Below the pieces are notes generated by a model that saw only the letters and a list, made by a program, of their open reading frames with translations, made no database searches and was not told the origin of the DNA. The position numbers and the translations under genes are program-made. A stretch of 64,000 nucleotides of DNA, taken from Lysobacter sp. (GTDB lineage: Bacteria; Pseudomonadota; Gammaproteobacteria; Xanthomonadales; Xanthomonadaceae). Shown piece after piece: positions 18,865 to 28,525 of the stretch. Position 1 is the stretch's first letter, and each line of letters opens with the position of its first letter. Where the stretch lies: NCBI GenBank assembly GCA_027306995.1, contig DAHUXS010000013.1, forward strand, positions 62,001 through 126,000. The letters are read 5' to 3'.

Positions 18865-19837
18865 GGGCGAATTTAAACACGCGCCCGATAAACTTGATCC
18901 GGTGAATCCCGACCGTACCGCCAACCTCCTCTACACCCTCGCCTCGGGTCTCGGCCACCTGCCCTGGCCCGTAAGCAACCGTTTCGGCGACGGGCTGGCG
19001 CGCCTGCAGCGCTGGGGCGGCGGCCGCGAATTGCGTGTGACCCGGCGCAATCTCGAATTGGCGATGCCGGAACTGGATGCCGGCGCACGCACCGAACTGG
19101 AGCGCGCCGTCCTGCGCAGCACCGGTCGCCAGATGATGGAGACCCTGCACCTGTGGACCCATCCGCATGCCGACAATCTGCGCCTGATCGACGATGAGGA
19201 TGGTCGCGAGCTGTTCGATGCCGCCCTGCGCTCCGGCCGCGGACTGATCGTCTCGGCACCGCACTTCGGCAACTGGGAATTGCTCAACCAATGGCTGGCC
19301 GCGCAAACGCCGCTGGCCATCCTCTACAAACCGCCGGAATCCGCGGTCGGCGAAGCTTTCCTGCGTCGCGTGCGTGCCGATGAGGCGCCGGATCGCATCA
19401 CCCAGGTCCGCGCCGAAGGCACCGCGATCCGCGCGCTGTTCAAGACATTGGCCGCCGGCGGCGTGGTCGGCATCCTGCCTGACCAGCAACCCAAGGCCGG
19501 CGATGGCGAATTCGCGCCGTTCTTCGGCGTGCAGGCATTGACCATGACCCTGCTCAATCGCCTCGCGCAGCGCACCGGGGCCACCGTGCTGCACGCGTGG
19601 TGCCAACGCAGCACCGACACGCCGCGTTTCCGCGTGTGCATCGAACGCGCCGATCCCGAAATCGCGGACGAAGACCCGAAGACCGGCGTCGCCGCGCTCA
19701 ACCGCGACATCGAACGCATCGCCCGCCGCGATCTCGCGCAGTACCAGTGGACCTACAAGCGCTATACCTTGCGTCCGCCTGGCAGCGGCGAAGTGAATCC
19801 CTACGCCGATTTCGAGAAGCATTCGAGGCCGCGATGA
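18863..19837 (+). CDS. Lipid A biosynthesis-type acyltransferase (LpxL/HtrB family)
   Basis: A 324-residue lysophospholipid-acyltransferase-fold protein, which in this family transfers an acyl chain to Kdo2-lipid A precursors at the inner membrane. The catalytic H-x4-E motif is seen in [14 protein letters not shown], with [11 protein letters not shown] and [13 protein letters not shown] further on. An amphipathic N-terminus stands in for the usual membrane anchor. The ATG at 18863 overlaps the dtd start on the other strand; a GTG at 18902 is an alternative. The stop overlaps the next gene as ATGA, linking it to lipopolysaccharide core glycosylation. Confidence 0.87.
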   Translation: MGEFKHAPDKLDPVNPDRTANLLYTLASGLGHLPWPVSNRFGDGLARLQRWGGGRELRVTRRNLELAMPELDAGARTELERAVLRSTGRQMMETLHLWTHPHADNLRLIDDEDGRELFDAALRSGRGLIVSAPHFGNWELLNQWLAAQTPLAILYKPPESAVGEAFLRRVRADEAPDRITQVRAEGTAIRALFKTLAAGGVVGILPDQQPKAGDGEFAPFFGVQALTMTLLNRLAQRTGATVLHAWCQRSTDTPRFRVCIERADPEIADEDPKTGVAALNRDIERIARRDLAQYQWTYKRYTLRPPGSGEVNPYADFEKHSRPR

Positions 19838-20607
19838 GCGAAGTCGCATCGAAGCTCCCGATGACCGGCGTGGTGATCGCGAAAAACGAAGGCGATCGCA
19901 TCGGCCGTTGCGTGGCGAGCCTCGTGCCGTTGTGCCGCGAAGTGATCGTGATGGATTCGCAGTCGGACGACGATACCGCCGCGGTTGCAGAACAAGCCGG
20001 CGCGCGCGTGGCGCAGCAACCGTGGCTGGGTTTCGCCGCGCAGAAGAACGCCGTGATCGCGTTGGCGCAGACACCGTGGGTGCTGCTGCTGGATTCCGAC
20101 GAATGGCTGGCAGATGGCGCTGACGACGCGATCCGCAACGCCTTCGTCGATGGCCGCGTCGAACAAGCCGATGTCTGGAACCTGTTGCGACGTACCCATT
20201 ACCTTGGCACCGCGCTGAACCATGGTGGCTGGGGCAAGGAAAAAGTCGCGCGCCTGTTCCGCAACGACCTGCGTTACAAGCCGGCCAGCGTGCACGAGGC
20301 GCTGGACCTCTCCGGCAAGCGCGTCGCCACGCTGGACGCGCGCATCGAACACGACACCGCGCGCAGCGACGACGAATACGCGACCAAGCTGCAACACTAC
20401 GCTGCGCTATGGGCGCAACAGCGCCACGCGCAGGGACGCCGCGCCAGCGCGATCGATGCGCCACTGCACGCCGCGGCCTACTGGCTGAAAAACTATCTGC
20501 TGCGCGGCGGCTTCATCGACGGGGGCACGTCTGCGCGCTATCACGCGCTGCATGCGCGCTACGTGTACGAGAAGTACCGAAAGCTTCAAGCGTTGGCCGG
20601 AAGCTAA
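19834..20607 (+). CDS. Family 2 glycosyltransferase, lipopolysaccharide core type
   Basis: The 257-residue GT2 protein has the GT-A start (MTGVVIAKNEGDRIGRCVAS), the nucleotide-sugar loop MDSQSDDDT, and the D-x-D-like LLLDSDEWL. The C-terminal half (GGWGKEKVARLFRNDLRYKP, then KPASVHEAL and AAYWLKNYLLRGGFIDG) is like that of WaaE/KdtX-type beta-1,4-glucosyltransferases acting on the inner core. It is translationally coupled by ATGA overlap to the lipid A acyltransferase. The exact sugar and acceptor are not shown by sequence. Confidence 0.85.
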   Translation: MSEVASKLPMTGVVIAKNEGDRIGRCVASLVPLCREVIVMDSQSDDDTAAVAEQAGARVAQQPWLGFAAQKNAVIALAQTPWVLLLDSDEWLADGADDAIRNAFVDGRVEQADVWNLLRRTHYLGTALNHGGWGKEKVARLFRNDLRYKPASVHEALDLSGKRVATLDARIEHDTARSDDEYATKLQHYAALWAQQRHAQGRRASAIDAPLHAAAYWLKNYLLRGGFIDGGTSARYHALHARYVYEKYRKLQALAGS

Positions 20608-20669
20608 TCGCCCGGCTGAGCGCCTATCGCGGTTGTCTGCAGCCGCCGACACGCCGTGAATACATCCAT

Positions 20670-20702
20670 GTAGGCTCGTACGCAGCATCCATGCTGCGTA
20701 CG
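20670..20702 (+). repeat. GTAG-headed REP hairpin, plus orientation
   Basis: GTAG at 20670-20673 is followed by a perfect 12-bp stem CGTACGCAGCAT / ATGCTGCGTACG (20677-20702) with CC at the turn. A GTAG tetranucleotide next to a short palindrome is the layout of REP elements mobilised by RAYT transposases, common in Xanthomonadaceae (for example the SMAG elements of Stenotrophomonas). Confidence 0.75.
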
Positions 20703-20852
20703 GTCAGCGCTACAGACGAACCACATAGGCGCTGCCGGTGGCGAGCTTTTCGCTCTCTCTCAGAAACAACAGCACGCGGGCTGTTGCTATTCGGCGTCCT
20801 GACGCCACAACACGCGCGCGGCGGCGGGTGCGCCAGTCCGGAGCGTGGGCGT

Positions 20853-20883
20853 GACGCGCCATGGATGGCGCGTCCGAGCCTAC
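20853..20883 (-). repeat. GTAG-headed REP hairpin, minus orientation
   Basis: CTAC at 20880-20883 (GTAG on the minus strand) follows a perfect 10-bp stem GACGCGCCAT / ATGGCGCGTC (20853-20874) with GG at the turn. Its head sequence CATGTAGGCTCG is identical to that of the first element, so the two form an inverted pair of the BIME type. Confidence 0.75.
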
Positions 20884-20955
20884 ATGGACGTACTTGCGGC
20901 GTCCCACGCGCCGGAGCTGGTCACCCGCCAAGCCAGCGCGTGCGATGCTGTTGCT

Positions 20956-22635
20956 TCAGTGCGGACAATCCACAACAGCCGCCCCGCGCACCAGATACCA
21001 CGTGCGGCGATTCGAGTGCGGCACCTGCTCCAGCGCCGAATCGAGAATGCACTTCGGCAGCACCGTGTCCTGCACCAGCAGCCAGCGATGCTGCGGATCG
21101 GCCTGCAGCCAATGGATCGCGTCGGTGGTCTGCGCCTGCATGTCGCGGGTGAAACCGAAATTCGTCGCGGGGCGATCGGCCATCAACAGGTTCTGTTCCT
21201 TCCAGCCGAGCAACGCCAGTTGCGCATCGGGACCGATACGTGCGCCGACATCGCGCATCAGACCGCGCGCCGATGACGAATCGTTGAGCAACGGATAACC
21301 GAACACGCCGAACAATACCCACATCGTGCCCAGCGAAACGATCGTGGCGATCTCCAGGCGCTTGCGCCACCACGCCAGCGCGACGACCACGCCCGCGCCC
21401 ATCGCCAGCAACATCCAGCCGATGCCGACGCCGGATTCGAGGCCGCGCTCGGTGAGGAAGCGCGTGGTCGACTTTGAGTGGCCAAAGGCCATCACTGCCC
21501 CGCCAATCACGAGACCGACCGCCATCACGACCAGGACCGTCGCCAGCAACCGTCGCGGCCATGCCTTCTTCAACAAACCCGGCAACAACGGTGCCAATGC
21601 GAGGCCCCACATCGGCAGCACCGGCATGATGTAGACGTCGCGCTTGCCCGATGGGATGCTGAAGAAAATCACCAGCAGCACACCCCAGGTCAGCGGCAGC
21701 AGATAGCGCGCATCGAGGCGTTGCAGGCGGCGCTTCCACGCCGGAATCGCCCAGGGCAACGCCAGCATCGCCGGCAGCCACATGCCGAGCACCACCACGA
21801 TGAAGTACCACCACGGTTGCGCGTGGTCCCACGACTGCGCGTAACGCTTCGCGGTCTGGTGGAACAGGATGTCGTTGAGGTAGGCGTCGTAGGCGGGATC
21901 GTGGTGCGCGCGCACCGCCAGCACCATCGGCACCAGCCAGATGCACATCGCGATCACGAAGAACAACGGCGCGGTCCAGAACCGCCAATCGCGCAGATGC
22001 AGCGAGATGCGCTGGCCACGCGATTGCCAGCCGCGGACGCTGGCGAAGATCGCGGGAAGCAGCATCAGCAAGGCCAATACGCCGACGCCCTTGGTGATGG
22101 TGCCGAGTCCGGCGAAGAACCAGCCGATCCACCACCAGCGCCAGTTCGGACCAAGCAGCAAGTGCCGCAACAGTCCGTAGTTGGCGACGGTGATGAAGCA
22201 GGTCACCAGCGGATCGATCTGCGCCTTCTTGGACTGGTAGGCGAACTGGAAGGCCAGCAGCACTGCCCATGCCGCCCACAATCCGATCTTCGGCGTCCAC
22301 AGGCGCTTGCCGAGATCCTTGACGCAGGCCAATGTCGCCAGCGTCGCCAGCAGCGACGGCAGCAGGAACGCGACGCGCCAGTTGCGGAAAATCTCGAAGA
22401 ACGTGGCCTGCAGCCACATCAGCATCGGTGGCTTGTCGGAATACAACTCGATGCCGCGATGCGGGAACAGCCAGTTGCCGCTCTCCACCATCTGCTTGGC
22501 GACCAGCGCGAAACGCGGTTCGTCGGCGGGCCAGGGATCGCGCAGGCCGATGCCGGCGCCGACGATCAGCAGCGCGGCGATCCAGAACAGCCAGGTGTCG
22601 CGGGAGGACCGGGTTTCGAACATGGATTTCGGCAT
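20956..22635 (-). CDS. Membrane glycosyltransferase of the ArnT/PMT (GT83/GT39) type
   Basis: A 559-residue inner-membrane protein with about a dozen hydrophobic segments. The first periplasmic loop has the acidic metal/substrate signature WPADEPRFALVAKQMVESGN and ELYSDKPPMLMWLQA, as in ArnT and other lipid-phosphate-sugar-dependent glycosyltransferases. A late motif (FFSIPSGKRDVYIMPVLPM) also matches this family. It would move a sugar from an undecaprenyl or polyprenyl phosphate carrier to lipid A, a glycan or a protein; the acceptor is unknown. The ATG at 22635 is chosen (or 22623), as upstream codons overlap rsmB in an unrelated reading. Confidence 0.85.
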   Translation of the reverse strand: MPKSMFETRSSRDTWLFWIAALLIVGAGIGLRDPWPADEPRFALVAKQMVESGNWLFPHRGIELYSDKPPMLMWLQATFFEIFRNWRVAFLLPSLLATLATLACVKDLGKRLWTPKIGLWAAWAVLLAFQFAYQSKKAQIDPLVTCFITVANYGLLRHLLLGPNWRWWWIGWFFAGLGTITKGVGVLALLMLLPAIFASVRGWQSRGQRISLHLRDWRFWTAPLFFVIAMCIWLVPMVLAVRAHHDPAYDAYLNDILFHQTAKRYAQSWDHAQPWWYFIVVVLGMWLPAMLALPWAIPAWKRRLQRLDARYLLPLTWGVLLVIFFSIPSGKRDVYIMPVLPMWGLALAPLLPGLLKKAWPRRLLATVLVVMAVGLVIGGAVMAFGHSKSTTRFLTERGLESGVGIGWMLLAMGAGVVVALAWWRKRLEIATIVSLGTMWVLFGVFGYPLLNDSSSARGLMRDVGARIGPDAQLALLGWKEQNLLMADRPATNFGFTRDMQAQTTDAIHWLQADPQHRWLLVQDTVLPKCILDSALEQVPHSNRRTWYLVRGAAVVDCPH

Positions 22636-22663
22636 GGCGCGATCATACGGGAAGCCCCGCCGA

Positions 22664-23989
22664 TCATTGTTTCTGCAATCGGGCGTAGAAGAAGCCGTCC
22701 ATGCCGTCCTCGCCGGGCAGGCGCTGGTGGCCGAAGCCGGTGTCGCGGCCGAAGATGGCATCGAGGGGCTCGAGCCGCGCATCCGCCGTGCGCCGCAGGA
22801 ATGCCTCGATCTGGCGATCGTTCTCCTCGCGCAGGATCGAGCAGGTCGCATAAATCAGGGTGCCGCCCGGCGCCAGCGCCGGCCACAGGGCGGCGAGCAT
22901 GCGCGACTGCAGTCCGGCCAATGCCGCGACATCTTCCGCGCGTCTGTGCAGCAGGATGTCGGGTTGGCGACGCAGGATGCCGGTCGCGCTGCACGGCGCA
23001 TCGATCAGGATGGCGTCGAACGCCTGTCCATCCCACCACGCATCCGGTTGGGTGGCATCGGCGATCAGTGTTTGCGCCGATAGTCCTAGTCGCTGCAATC
23101 CTTCCGATACCTGACGCAGGCGGCGGGCATCGATGTCCGCCGCGATGACCTGCAACCCCGGCTCGCGCTCGAGCAGATGCGCGGTCTTGCCGCCGGGCGC
23201 GGCGCAGGCATCGAGCACGCGCATGCCGGCCTTCAGCGTGAACGCATCGGCGATCTGCTGCGCGCTGCCGTCCTGCACCGAGACCAATCCGTCGCCGAAT
23301 CCGGGCAACGCGCTCACCGCGACCGGCGTCTCCAGCAACAACGCGTCGACGGGATGCTCTGGCACCTGCACATCCATGCCGTGTTCGCGCGACTGCGCGG
23401 CATAAGCATCGCGATCGACCTTGCGGCGATTCACCCGCAGCCACATCGGCGGCGACGTGCGACTCGCGTGCAGGATGGCTTCGATGTCTTCCGGCCAGTC
23501 TGCGCGCAGGCGCTGCAACAACCATTGCGGCCAACCCGCCTGCGCATCGGCGCGCACCAAGGGTTCGCGTGTCGCCCGGCGCAACACCGCATTGACCAGT
23601 CCGGCCTGGTGGGTGCGCTTGAGTACGCGCGCGGCCTCCACCGTGGCATCGACTGCGGCGTGGCTGGGCAAGCCCATGGCGTCGAGTTGCGCGAGACCGG
23701 CGTAGAGCAGCGCGCGCAGATCGTTGTCGCGCTGACCGAGCGGACGCGGCAGCCAGGACTTCAATGTCGCCTCGTAATCGGCGCGATTGCGCAGCGCCGC
23801 CATCACCATCGCCTCCAGCAGCGCGCGATCGCGGCCATCGTCGATCCGCGATTGCGCGGTCGACAACTCCGCCTTCAGCGAACGGCCACGATGCATCACC
23901 GCATCGAGCACGCGCGCGGCATCGGCGCGCACGCCTGCGCCGCGACTGCCGCCAGCCGGTGTCTGATTAGAGCTGGCCACGTCGGGCAT
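22664..23989 (-). CDS. rsmB: 16S rRNA (cytosine-967-C5)-methyltransferase
   Basis: A 441-residue RNA methyltransferase. The N-terminal NusB-like domain ([20 protein letters not shown], then [20 protein letters not shown]) is followed by the Rossmann methyltransferase domain with the SAM motif [12 protein letters not shown], the motif IV cysteine in [15 protein letters not shown], and the second catalytic cysteine in [12 protein letters not shown]. All key residues are present. It overlaps the end of fmt by 23 bases, as in the widespread def-fmt-rsmB operon. Confidence 0.96.
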   Translation of the reverse strand: MPDVASSNQTPAGGSRGAGVRADAARVLDAVMHRGRSLKAELSTAQSRIDDGRDRALLEAMVMAALRNRADYEATLKSWLPRPLGQRDNDLRALLYAGLAQLDAMGLPSHAAVDATVEAARVLKRTHQAGLVNAVLRRATREPLVRADAQAGWPQWLLQRLRADWPEDIEAILHASRTSPPMWLRVNRRKVDRDAYAAQSREHGMDVQVPEHPVDALLLETPVAVSALPGFGDGLVSVQDGSAQQIADAFTLKAGMRVLDACAAPGGKTAHLLEREPGLQVIAADIDARRLRQVSEGLQRLGLSAQTLIADATQPDAWWDGQAFDAILIDAPCSATGILRRQPDILLHRRAEDVAALAGLQSRMLAALWPALAPGGTLIYATCSILREENDRQIEAFLRRTADARLEPLDAIFGRDTGFGHQRLPGEDGMDGFFYARLQKQ

Positions 23990-24881
23990 TCAAGTAATCG
24001 GCGGCGGATACGGCGCGTCCGCCTTCGCGCTGCAGCATCAGCAGGCGCAGCACGCCATCGCCGCAGGCGACATCGATGCCGTCGCGGTTCGCCGCGATGA
24101 TCGTCCCCGGCGTGGCTTCAGCATTCGCGGCGAGCGCTTTCGCCGCATGGATGCGCGCACGCTCGCCAGCGAGCGTGGCTTCCGCGACCGGCCAAGGCTG
24201 GAAGGCGCGGACCTTGCGCGCCAGCGCTTCGGCGGATTCGTTCCAGTCGAGACGCGCTTCCGCCTTCTCGATCTTGGCAGCATGGGTCACGCCGATTTCC
24301 GGCTGTGGCCGCGGCTGCGGTGGCATTCCGGCGGTGAGCATGTCCAGCCCCTGCGTCAACACGTTCGCGCCGATCTCGGCGAGGCGCTCGTACAGCTCGC
24401 CCGACGTTTCGTCCGTGCCGATCGCGGTCGCTTCCGACAGCAACACCGGCCCGGTATCCAGTCCCGCTTCCATCTGCATCAGGCAGACGCCGGTTTCGGC
24501 ATCGCCGGCCTCAATCGCGCGCTGGATCGGCGCGGCGCCACGCCAGCGCGGCAGCAACGAGCCATGCACGTTCCAGCAACCGAGACGCGGGATCTTCAAC
24601 ACCTTCTTCGGCAGGATCAGGCCGTAGGCCGCGGTGACGATCAGGTCGGGCTCGAGGGCCCGCAGTTCCGCTTGTACATCGGGATCGCGCAGGGTTTCCG
24701 GTTGGCGCACCTCGATGCCGCGTTGCAACGCTTCCTGCTTCACCGGCGGCGGCGTCAGCGCGCGCCCGCGCCCTGCCGGACGATCGGGCTGGGTATAGAC
24801 GGCGACGACTTCGGCCCGTTCGCAGGCCACGCGCAAGCTCGGCACGGCGAATTCCGGCGTGCCGGCAAACACGATTTTCAA
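23967..24881 (-). CDS. fmt: Methionyl-tRNA formyltransferase
   Basis: Formylates initiator Met-tRNA using 10-formyltetrahydrofolate. The 304-residue protein begins [20 protein letters not shown] and has the active-site stretch [20 protein letters not shown], then the C-terminal tRNA-binding domain. The start codon is TTG at 24881, the only position that gives the family N-terminus. It lies two bases after the def stop, so reinitiation from def is likely. Confidence 0.96.
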   Translation of the reverse strand: MKIVFAGTPEFAVPSLRVACERAEVVAVYTQPDRPAGRGRALTPPPVKQEALQRGIEVRQPETLRDPDVQAELRALEPDLIVTAAYGLILPKKVLKIPRLGCWNVHGSLLPRWRGAAPIQRAIEAGDAETGVCLMQMEAGLDTGPVLLSEATAIGTDETSGELYERLAEIGANVLTQGLDMLTAGMPPQPRPQPEIGVTHAAKIEKAEARLDWNESAEALARKVRAFQPWPVAEATLAGERARIHAAKALAANAEATPGTIIAANRDGIDVACGDGVLRLLMLQREGGRAVSAADYLNARRGQL

Positions 24882-24883
24882 GA

Positions 24884-25402
24884 TCAGGCCGCCTTCTTCT
24901 CGCGCGCTGCCTTGGCCAGTTTCTTCTTCACCATCTCGCGCTTGAGCGGCGACAGGTAGTCGACGAACAGCTTGCCGTCGAGGTGATCCATCTCATGCTG
25001 GATGCACACCGCCAACAGACCGTCGGCGTCCATCTCGAAGCTCGCGCCCTTGCGATCGATCGCGCGCACGCGGATGTTCGCCGCGCGCGTCACGTCGGCG
25101 AAGATGTTGGGCACCGACAGGCAACCTTCCTGGCAGACCTCCTCGCCTTCTTTGGCGAGGATTTCCGGGTTGATGAAGACCATCGGCGAATTCTTCTCTT
25201 CGCTGATGTCGATCACCATGAAACGCTGGTGCACGTCGACCTGACTCGCCGCGAGGCCGATGCCCGGCGCGTCGTACATGGTCTCGAACATGTCGTCGAG
25301 GAGCTTCTGGAAGTCGGGCGCGGCAATGCCGGCCACATCGACGGGCACGGCTTTCGTGCGCAGTCGGGCGTCGGGGAATTCGAGGATCGTGAGCAAGGCC
25401 AT
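24884..25402 (-). CDS. def: Peptide deformylase
   Basis: Removes the formyl group from new proteins. The 172-residue enzyme has the three metalloprotease motifs: [14 protein letters not shown] with the metal-binding cysteine, and the H-E-x-x-H set in [10 protein letters not shown] lysine-rich tail ([19 protein letters not shown]) is typical. The ATG at 25402 gives the family start [15 protein letters not shown]; the frame runs further upstream to 25477 without conservation. It is first gene of def-fmt-rsmB and divergent from the LysM gene. Confidence 0.96.
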   Translation of the reverse strand: MALLTILEFPDARLRTKAVPVDVAGIAAPDFQKLLDDMFETMYDAPGIGLAASQVDVHQRFMVIDISEEKNSPMVFINPEILAKEGEEVCQEGCLSVPNIFADVTRAANIRVRAIDRKGASFEMDADGLLAVCIQHEMDHLDGKLFVDYLSPLKREMVKKKLAKAAREKKAA

Positions 25403-25618
25403 GGTTCGGGGTCCGGAGTGCGGGCGGGGAAGGAACACCGCGTCATCGCATGCCGCCAGTGTAGCGCGTCCCGCCAACCGCTCCCGGAACGCCGGCTGGC
25501 CGGGGCGGGGGCTCCCGCCCGTAAAAACGGGGATTTAAATGTAAGGGTCTTGTGAAACTGTGAACTTTGTGGTGTAAATGGCCGCCCGTATTGGGGATTT
25601 GTCGGGGAACCTCAGGCT

Positions 25619-26782
25619 ATGGCCTCGCTCCTGTCGCGCTTCAACCTCTCGTTGAAAACCGTCGCCGCCACCGCGGCGCTCACCGTTGCCGGTCTCGCCA
25701 TCGCCGGGAATCCGGGCATTCGCCCCGATCACCCCGACACCTACGTGGTGAAGAAGGGCGACACCCTGTGGGATATCGCCGGCAAGTTCCTCAGCCGTCC
25801 GTGGCTGTGGCCGGAAATCTGGCAGGCCAACCCGCAGGTGAAGAACCCGCACCTGATCTATCCGGGTGACGTCCTGAGCCTGGCCTACATCAATCGCACC
25901 GCCGAGGCGCAGCACCGCGCCGAAGCGCCGATCCCGGGCATCCCGCTGGCGCAGGTCGAGCCCTGGCTCAAGGACATGCGCGTGGTCAACAGTTTCGACC
26001 AGCTGCCCTACGTGGTCGGCATCGAGGACGATCGCCTGCGCGGCTCGCAGGGCTATGTCGTCTACGCCAAGGGCCTGCCCGCCAGCGCGGTCGGCCAGCG
26101 CTTCCTGATCGTGCGCCCGAACGTGCGTTACGCCCGCCTCGACCGTCGCCAGGGCGGCGACATCATGGACACCGCCGACCTCGATTTCCGCGGCAAGCGC
26201 ACCATCGACTTCCAGCAGTTCTGGACTTCGGCGATCACCCCGGACCGCGGCCACGACCTGCTCGGCTTCGAGCTGCAGCGCGTCAACGTCGGCACCGTAA
26301 CCCGCGGCGAAGTCGGCGGCATCGAAGCTTCGACCGTCCGCCTCGACGAAGCCGGCCGCGAAGTGCGTGAGGGCGACCGTCTGGTTCCGGTGGACGCCCA
26401 GTCCTACGATCCCTACTTCGTCCCGCATCCGCCGAAGGCGCAGTTCGAATACCGCCACGCGCAAGTGCTGGCCGTCGCCGACCGCCTGCGCACCGCTGGT
26501 CCGCGCGACGTCATCGCGATCTCGGTCGGCAGCCAGGACGGCGTCGACAACGGCACCGTGTTCTCGCTGTGGCGCATGGGCAGCAACAAGGTCGACCGCG
26601 TGAAGTACAAGCGCACCGAAGAGCTGGTCGGCAACTACGGCCGCGTCCGCCTGCCCGACGAGTTCTCCGGCCACGCGATGGTGTTCCGCACCTTCGACCA
26701 CGTCAGCTACGCGCTGGTGATGGACGGCATCAAGCCGACCGAAGTCGGCTACGAGCTCAAGCATCCCGACGCGCCGTACTGA
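25619..26782 (+). CDS. Exported LysM peptidoglycan-binding protein
   Basis: The 387-residue protein has a signal peptide (hydrophobic stretch TVAATAALTVAGLAIAG, likely cut after it). A single LysM domain covers about residues 41-90 (YVVKKGDTLWDIAGKFLSRP, then NPHLIYPGDVLSL). A long unassigned C-terminal part runs to residue 387. It probably binds cell-wall glycan in the periplasm. It stands between def and dprA, a place conserved in many gammaproteobacteria. A perfect 22-base palindrome follows the stop. Confidence 0.9.
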   Translation: MASLLSRFNLSLKTVAATAALTVAGLAIAGNPGIRPDHPDTYVVKKGDTLWDIAGKFLSRPWLWPEIWQANPQVKNPHLIYPGDVLSLAYINRTAEAQHRAEAPIPGIPLAQVEPWLKDMRVVNSFDQLPYVVGIEDDRLRGSQGYVVYAKGLPASAVGQRFLIVRPNVRYARLDRRQGGDIMDTADLDFRGKRTIDFQQFWTSAITPDRGHDLLGFELQRVNVGTVTRGEVGGIEASTVRLDEAGREVREGDRLVPVDAQSYDPYFVPHPPKAQFEYRHAQVLAVADRLRTAGPRDVIAISVGSQDGVDNGTVFSLWRMGSNKVDRVKYKRTEELVGNYGRVRLPDEFSGHAMVFRTFDHVSYALVMDGIKPTEVGYELKHPDAPY

Positions 26783-26823
26783 TCCGCGTTAAGCCGCTTC
26801 GGATTTTTCCGACACGGTATCGA

Positions 26824-26845
26824 GACGGCGCCCTAGGGCGCCGTC
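26824..26845. terminator. Perfect 22-base palindrome between LysM gene and dprA
   Basis: GACGGCGCC-CTAG-GGCGCCGTC can form a 9-bp hairpin 41 bases after the LysM gene stop and 25 bases before dprA. It lacks a clear T-run, so termination would be weak. It may instead be an attenuator or simple repeat. Confidence 0.4.
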
Positions 26846-26870
26846 GTCGTTTCCGCCCCAAGCTGGCGGC

Positions 26871-28001
26871 ATGGTCGATTTCGATATGCCCGAACTGGCG
26901 GCAAGGCTGGCGTTCCTGTGCGCCGGCGGCCGGCGCGCACCCCGCCGCGAACTGCTGCAACTCCATGGCAGCGCCAGCGCGGCGCTGGCGGCGGGTCCGC
27001 ACGCGTGGCGCGCGGCAGGGTTGTCGGAAGACACCTGCATCCGCCTGCGGCGTGGCGCCGATCCCGACGTCTGGCTGCGCACCGCCGAATGGCTGCAGCG
27101 CCCGGGCCATCGCCTGATCGCCTGGCACGACCCCGATTACCCCGCCGCCTTGCGCACCATTTCCGGCGCGCCGTTGATGCTGTTCACCGCCGGCGATGTC
27201 TCCCTGCTGCAGAACCCGGCCATCGCCGTCGTCGGCACCCGTTCCGCCAGCCCCGGCGGCCGCAACCTAGCCAAGCAGTTCGCCCATCGCTTCGCCGATG
27301 CCGGACTGGTGGTGGTCAGCGGACTCGCCGCGGGAATCGACGGCGCCGCGCATGAAGGCGCGCTCGAAGCCGGTGGCGACACCATCGCCGTGCTCGGCAG
27401 CGGTCCCGATCTCTGCTACCCCGCCCAGCATCGCGACCTCCACGCCCGGATCGCCGCGCGCGGCCTGCTGGTCAGCGAATACCCGCCAGGCACGCAACCG
27501 CTGCGCGACCATTTCCCCGCGCGCAACCGCATCATCGCCGGGCTGGCGCAGGGCACCTTGGTGGTCGAGGCCGCGGCGCGTTCCGGCGCCCTGATCACCG
27601 CCCAGTTCGCCGTCGATGCCGGCCGCGAGGTCTGGGCAGTCCCGGGATCGATCCACGATCCGCACGCCCGCGGCTGCCACCGCCTGATCCGTGATGGCGC
27701 CATGCTGGTGGAAAGCCCGGAAGACGTCCTGCTGGCGCTGGCGCCGGCCCTGACCCGTGCAGTCCAGCGTCCGAAAGCGACGACCGACGTGGCCAGGCAA
27801 CCGCCCGTCCAGCCGCCCAAGGATTGGGACCCCGACCACAAGAACGTGTGGTCGGCGCTGGGGCACGACCCAATCCCTATGGATGCGCTGGCGAATCGCA
27901 CCGCATTGACGCCAGCCCGACTCTCCTCCATTCTCCTGACCATGGAGCTGCAGGGGACGATCACGGTCAAGCACGGCCGGTACCTCCGCACTCCCGGGTG
28001 A
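26871..28001 (+). CDS. dprA: DNA-processing protein DprA
   Basis: Binds incoming single-stranded DNA and loads RecA during natural transformation. The 376-residue protein has a helical N-terminus, the Rossmann-like core (AIAVVGTRSASPGGRNLAKQ, then LAAGIDGAAHEGAL and PARNRIIAGLAQGTLVVEAA), and a C-terminal winged-helix domain (DALANRTALTPARLSSILLT). Length and motifs are complete. It heads the dprA-smg-pilin-like-RDD-topA run. Confidence 0.96.
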   Translation: MVDFDMPELAARLAFLCAGGRRAPRRELLQLHGSASAALAAGPHAWRAAGLSEDTCIRLRRGADPDVWLRTAEWLQRPGHRLIAWHDPDYPAALRTISGAPLMLFTAGDVSLLQNPAIAVVGTRSASPGGRNLAKQFAHRFADAGLVVVSGLAAGIDGAAHEGALEAGGDTIAVLGSGPDLCYPAQHRDLHARIAARGLLVSEYPPGTQPLRDHFPARNRIIAGLAQGTLVVEAAARSGALITAQFAVDAGREVWAVPGSIHDPHARGCHRLIRDGAMLVESPEDVLLALAPALTRAVQRPKATTDVARQPPVQPPKDWDPDHKNVWSALGHDPIPMDALANRTALTPARLSSILLTMELQGTITVKHGRYLRTPG

Positions 28002-28049
28002 AGCAAGGCTTCTGCCATCCACGCGCCCACGGGCGCAGGCCGGGGATCG

Positions 28050-28523
28050 ATGAAAGAGAGCATTCTGGACGTCCTGCTGTATCTCTTCGAACACTGCTTC
28101 ACCGATGACTCTGCCCCACCGCAGGACCGCGATGGTCTCCAGTCGACGCTGATCTCTGCCGGCTTCAGTCCCGCCGAAGCCAATCGCGCCTTCGACTGGC
28201 TGGACGGCCTCGCCGAGCGCCGCCCCACCTTCGCCAACCAGGGTCCGTCGGGACCGACCCGCGTCTTCACGACGGGTGAGCTGGCGAAGCTCGACATCGA
28301 GGCGCGCGGCTTCCTGATCTATCTCGAACAACACGGCGTGCTCGATGCCGACCAGCGCGAGCTGGTGCTGGACCGCGCGATGGCGCTCGACCAGGACGAA
28401 CTCGATCTCGACGACCTGAAATGGGTCGTGCTGATGGTGCTGTTCAACCAGCCGGGATCGGAAGCCGCCTACGCGTGGATGGAAACGCAAATGTTCGCGG
28501 ACGACCCCGAACCGCTGCACTGA
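28050..28523 (+). CDS. smg: Smg family protein (DUF494)
   Basis: The 157-residue protein starts [17 protein letters not shown] and keeps the DUF494 pattern with a C-terminal acidic part ([20 protein letters not shown]). The family regularly sits between dprA and topA, as here. Its molecular role is not established. The ATG at 28050 follows CGGGGATCG, only a modest ribosome binding site. Confidence 0.92.
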   Translation: MKESILDVLLYLFEHCFTDDSAPPQDRDGLQSTLISAGFSPAEANRAFDWLDGLAERRPTFANQGPSGPTRVFTTGELAKLDIEARGFLIYLEQHGVLDADQRELVLDRAMALDQDELDLDDLKWVVLMVLFNQPGSEAAYAWMETQMFADDPEPLH

Positions 28524-28525
28524 CG

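Larger units (their letters stand above)
20608..20955. other. 348-base intergenic region holding two inverted REP hairpins
   Basis: This region between convergent genes holds no gene that I can support. It contains two related GTAG-headed hairpins in opposite orientation (20670-20702 and 20853-20883), each joined to the shared 12-mer CATGTAGGCTCG or its complement. About 150 bases of unremarkable sequence lie between them. Confidence 0.7.
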
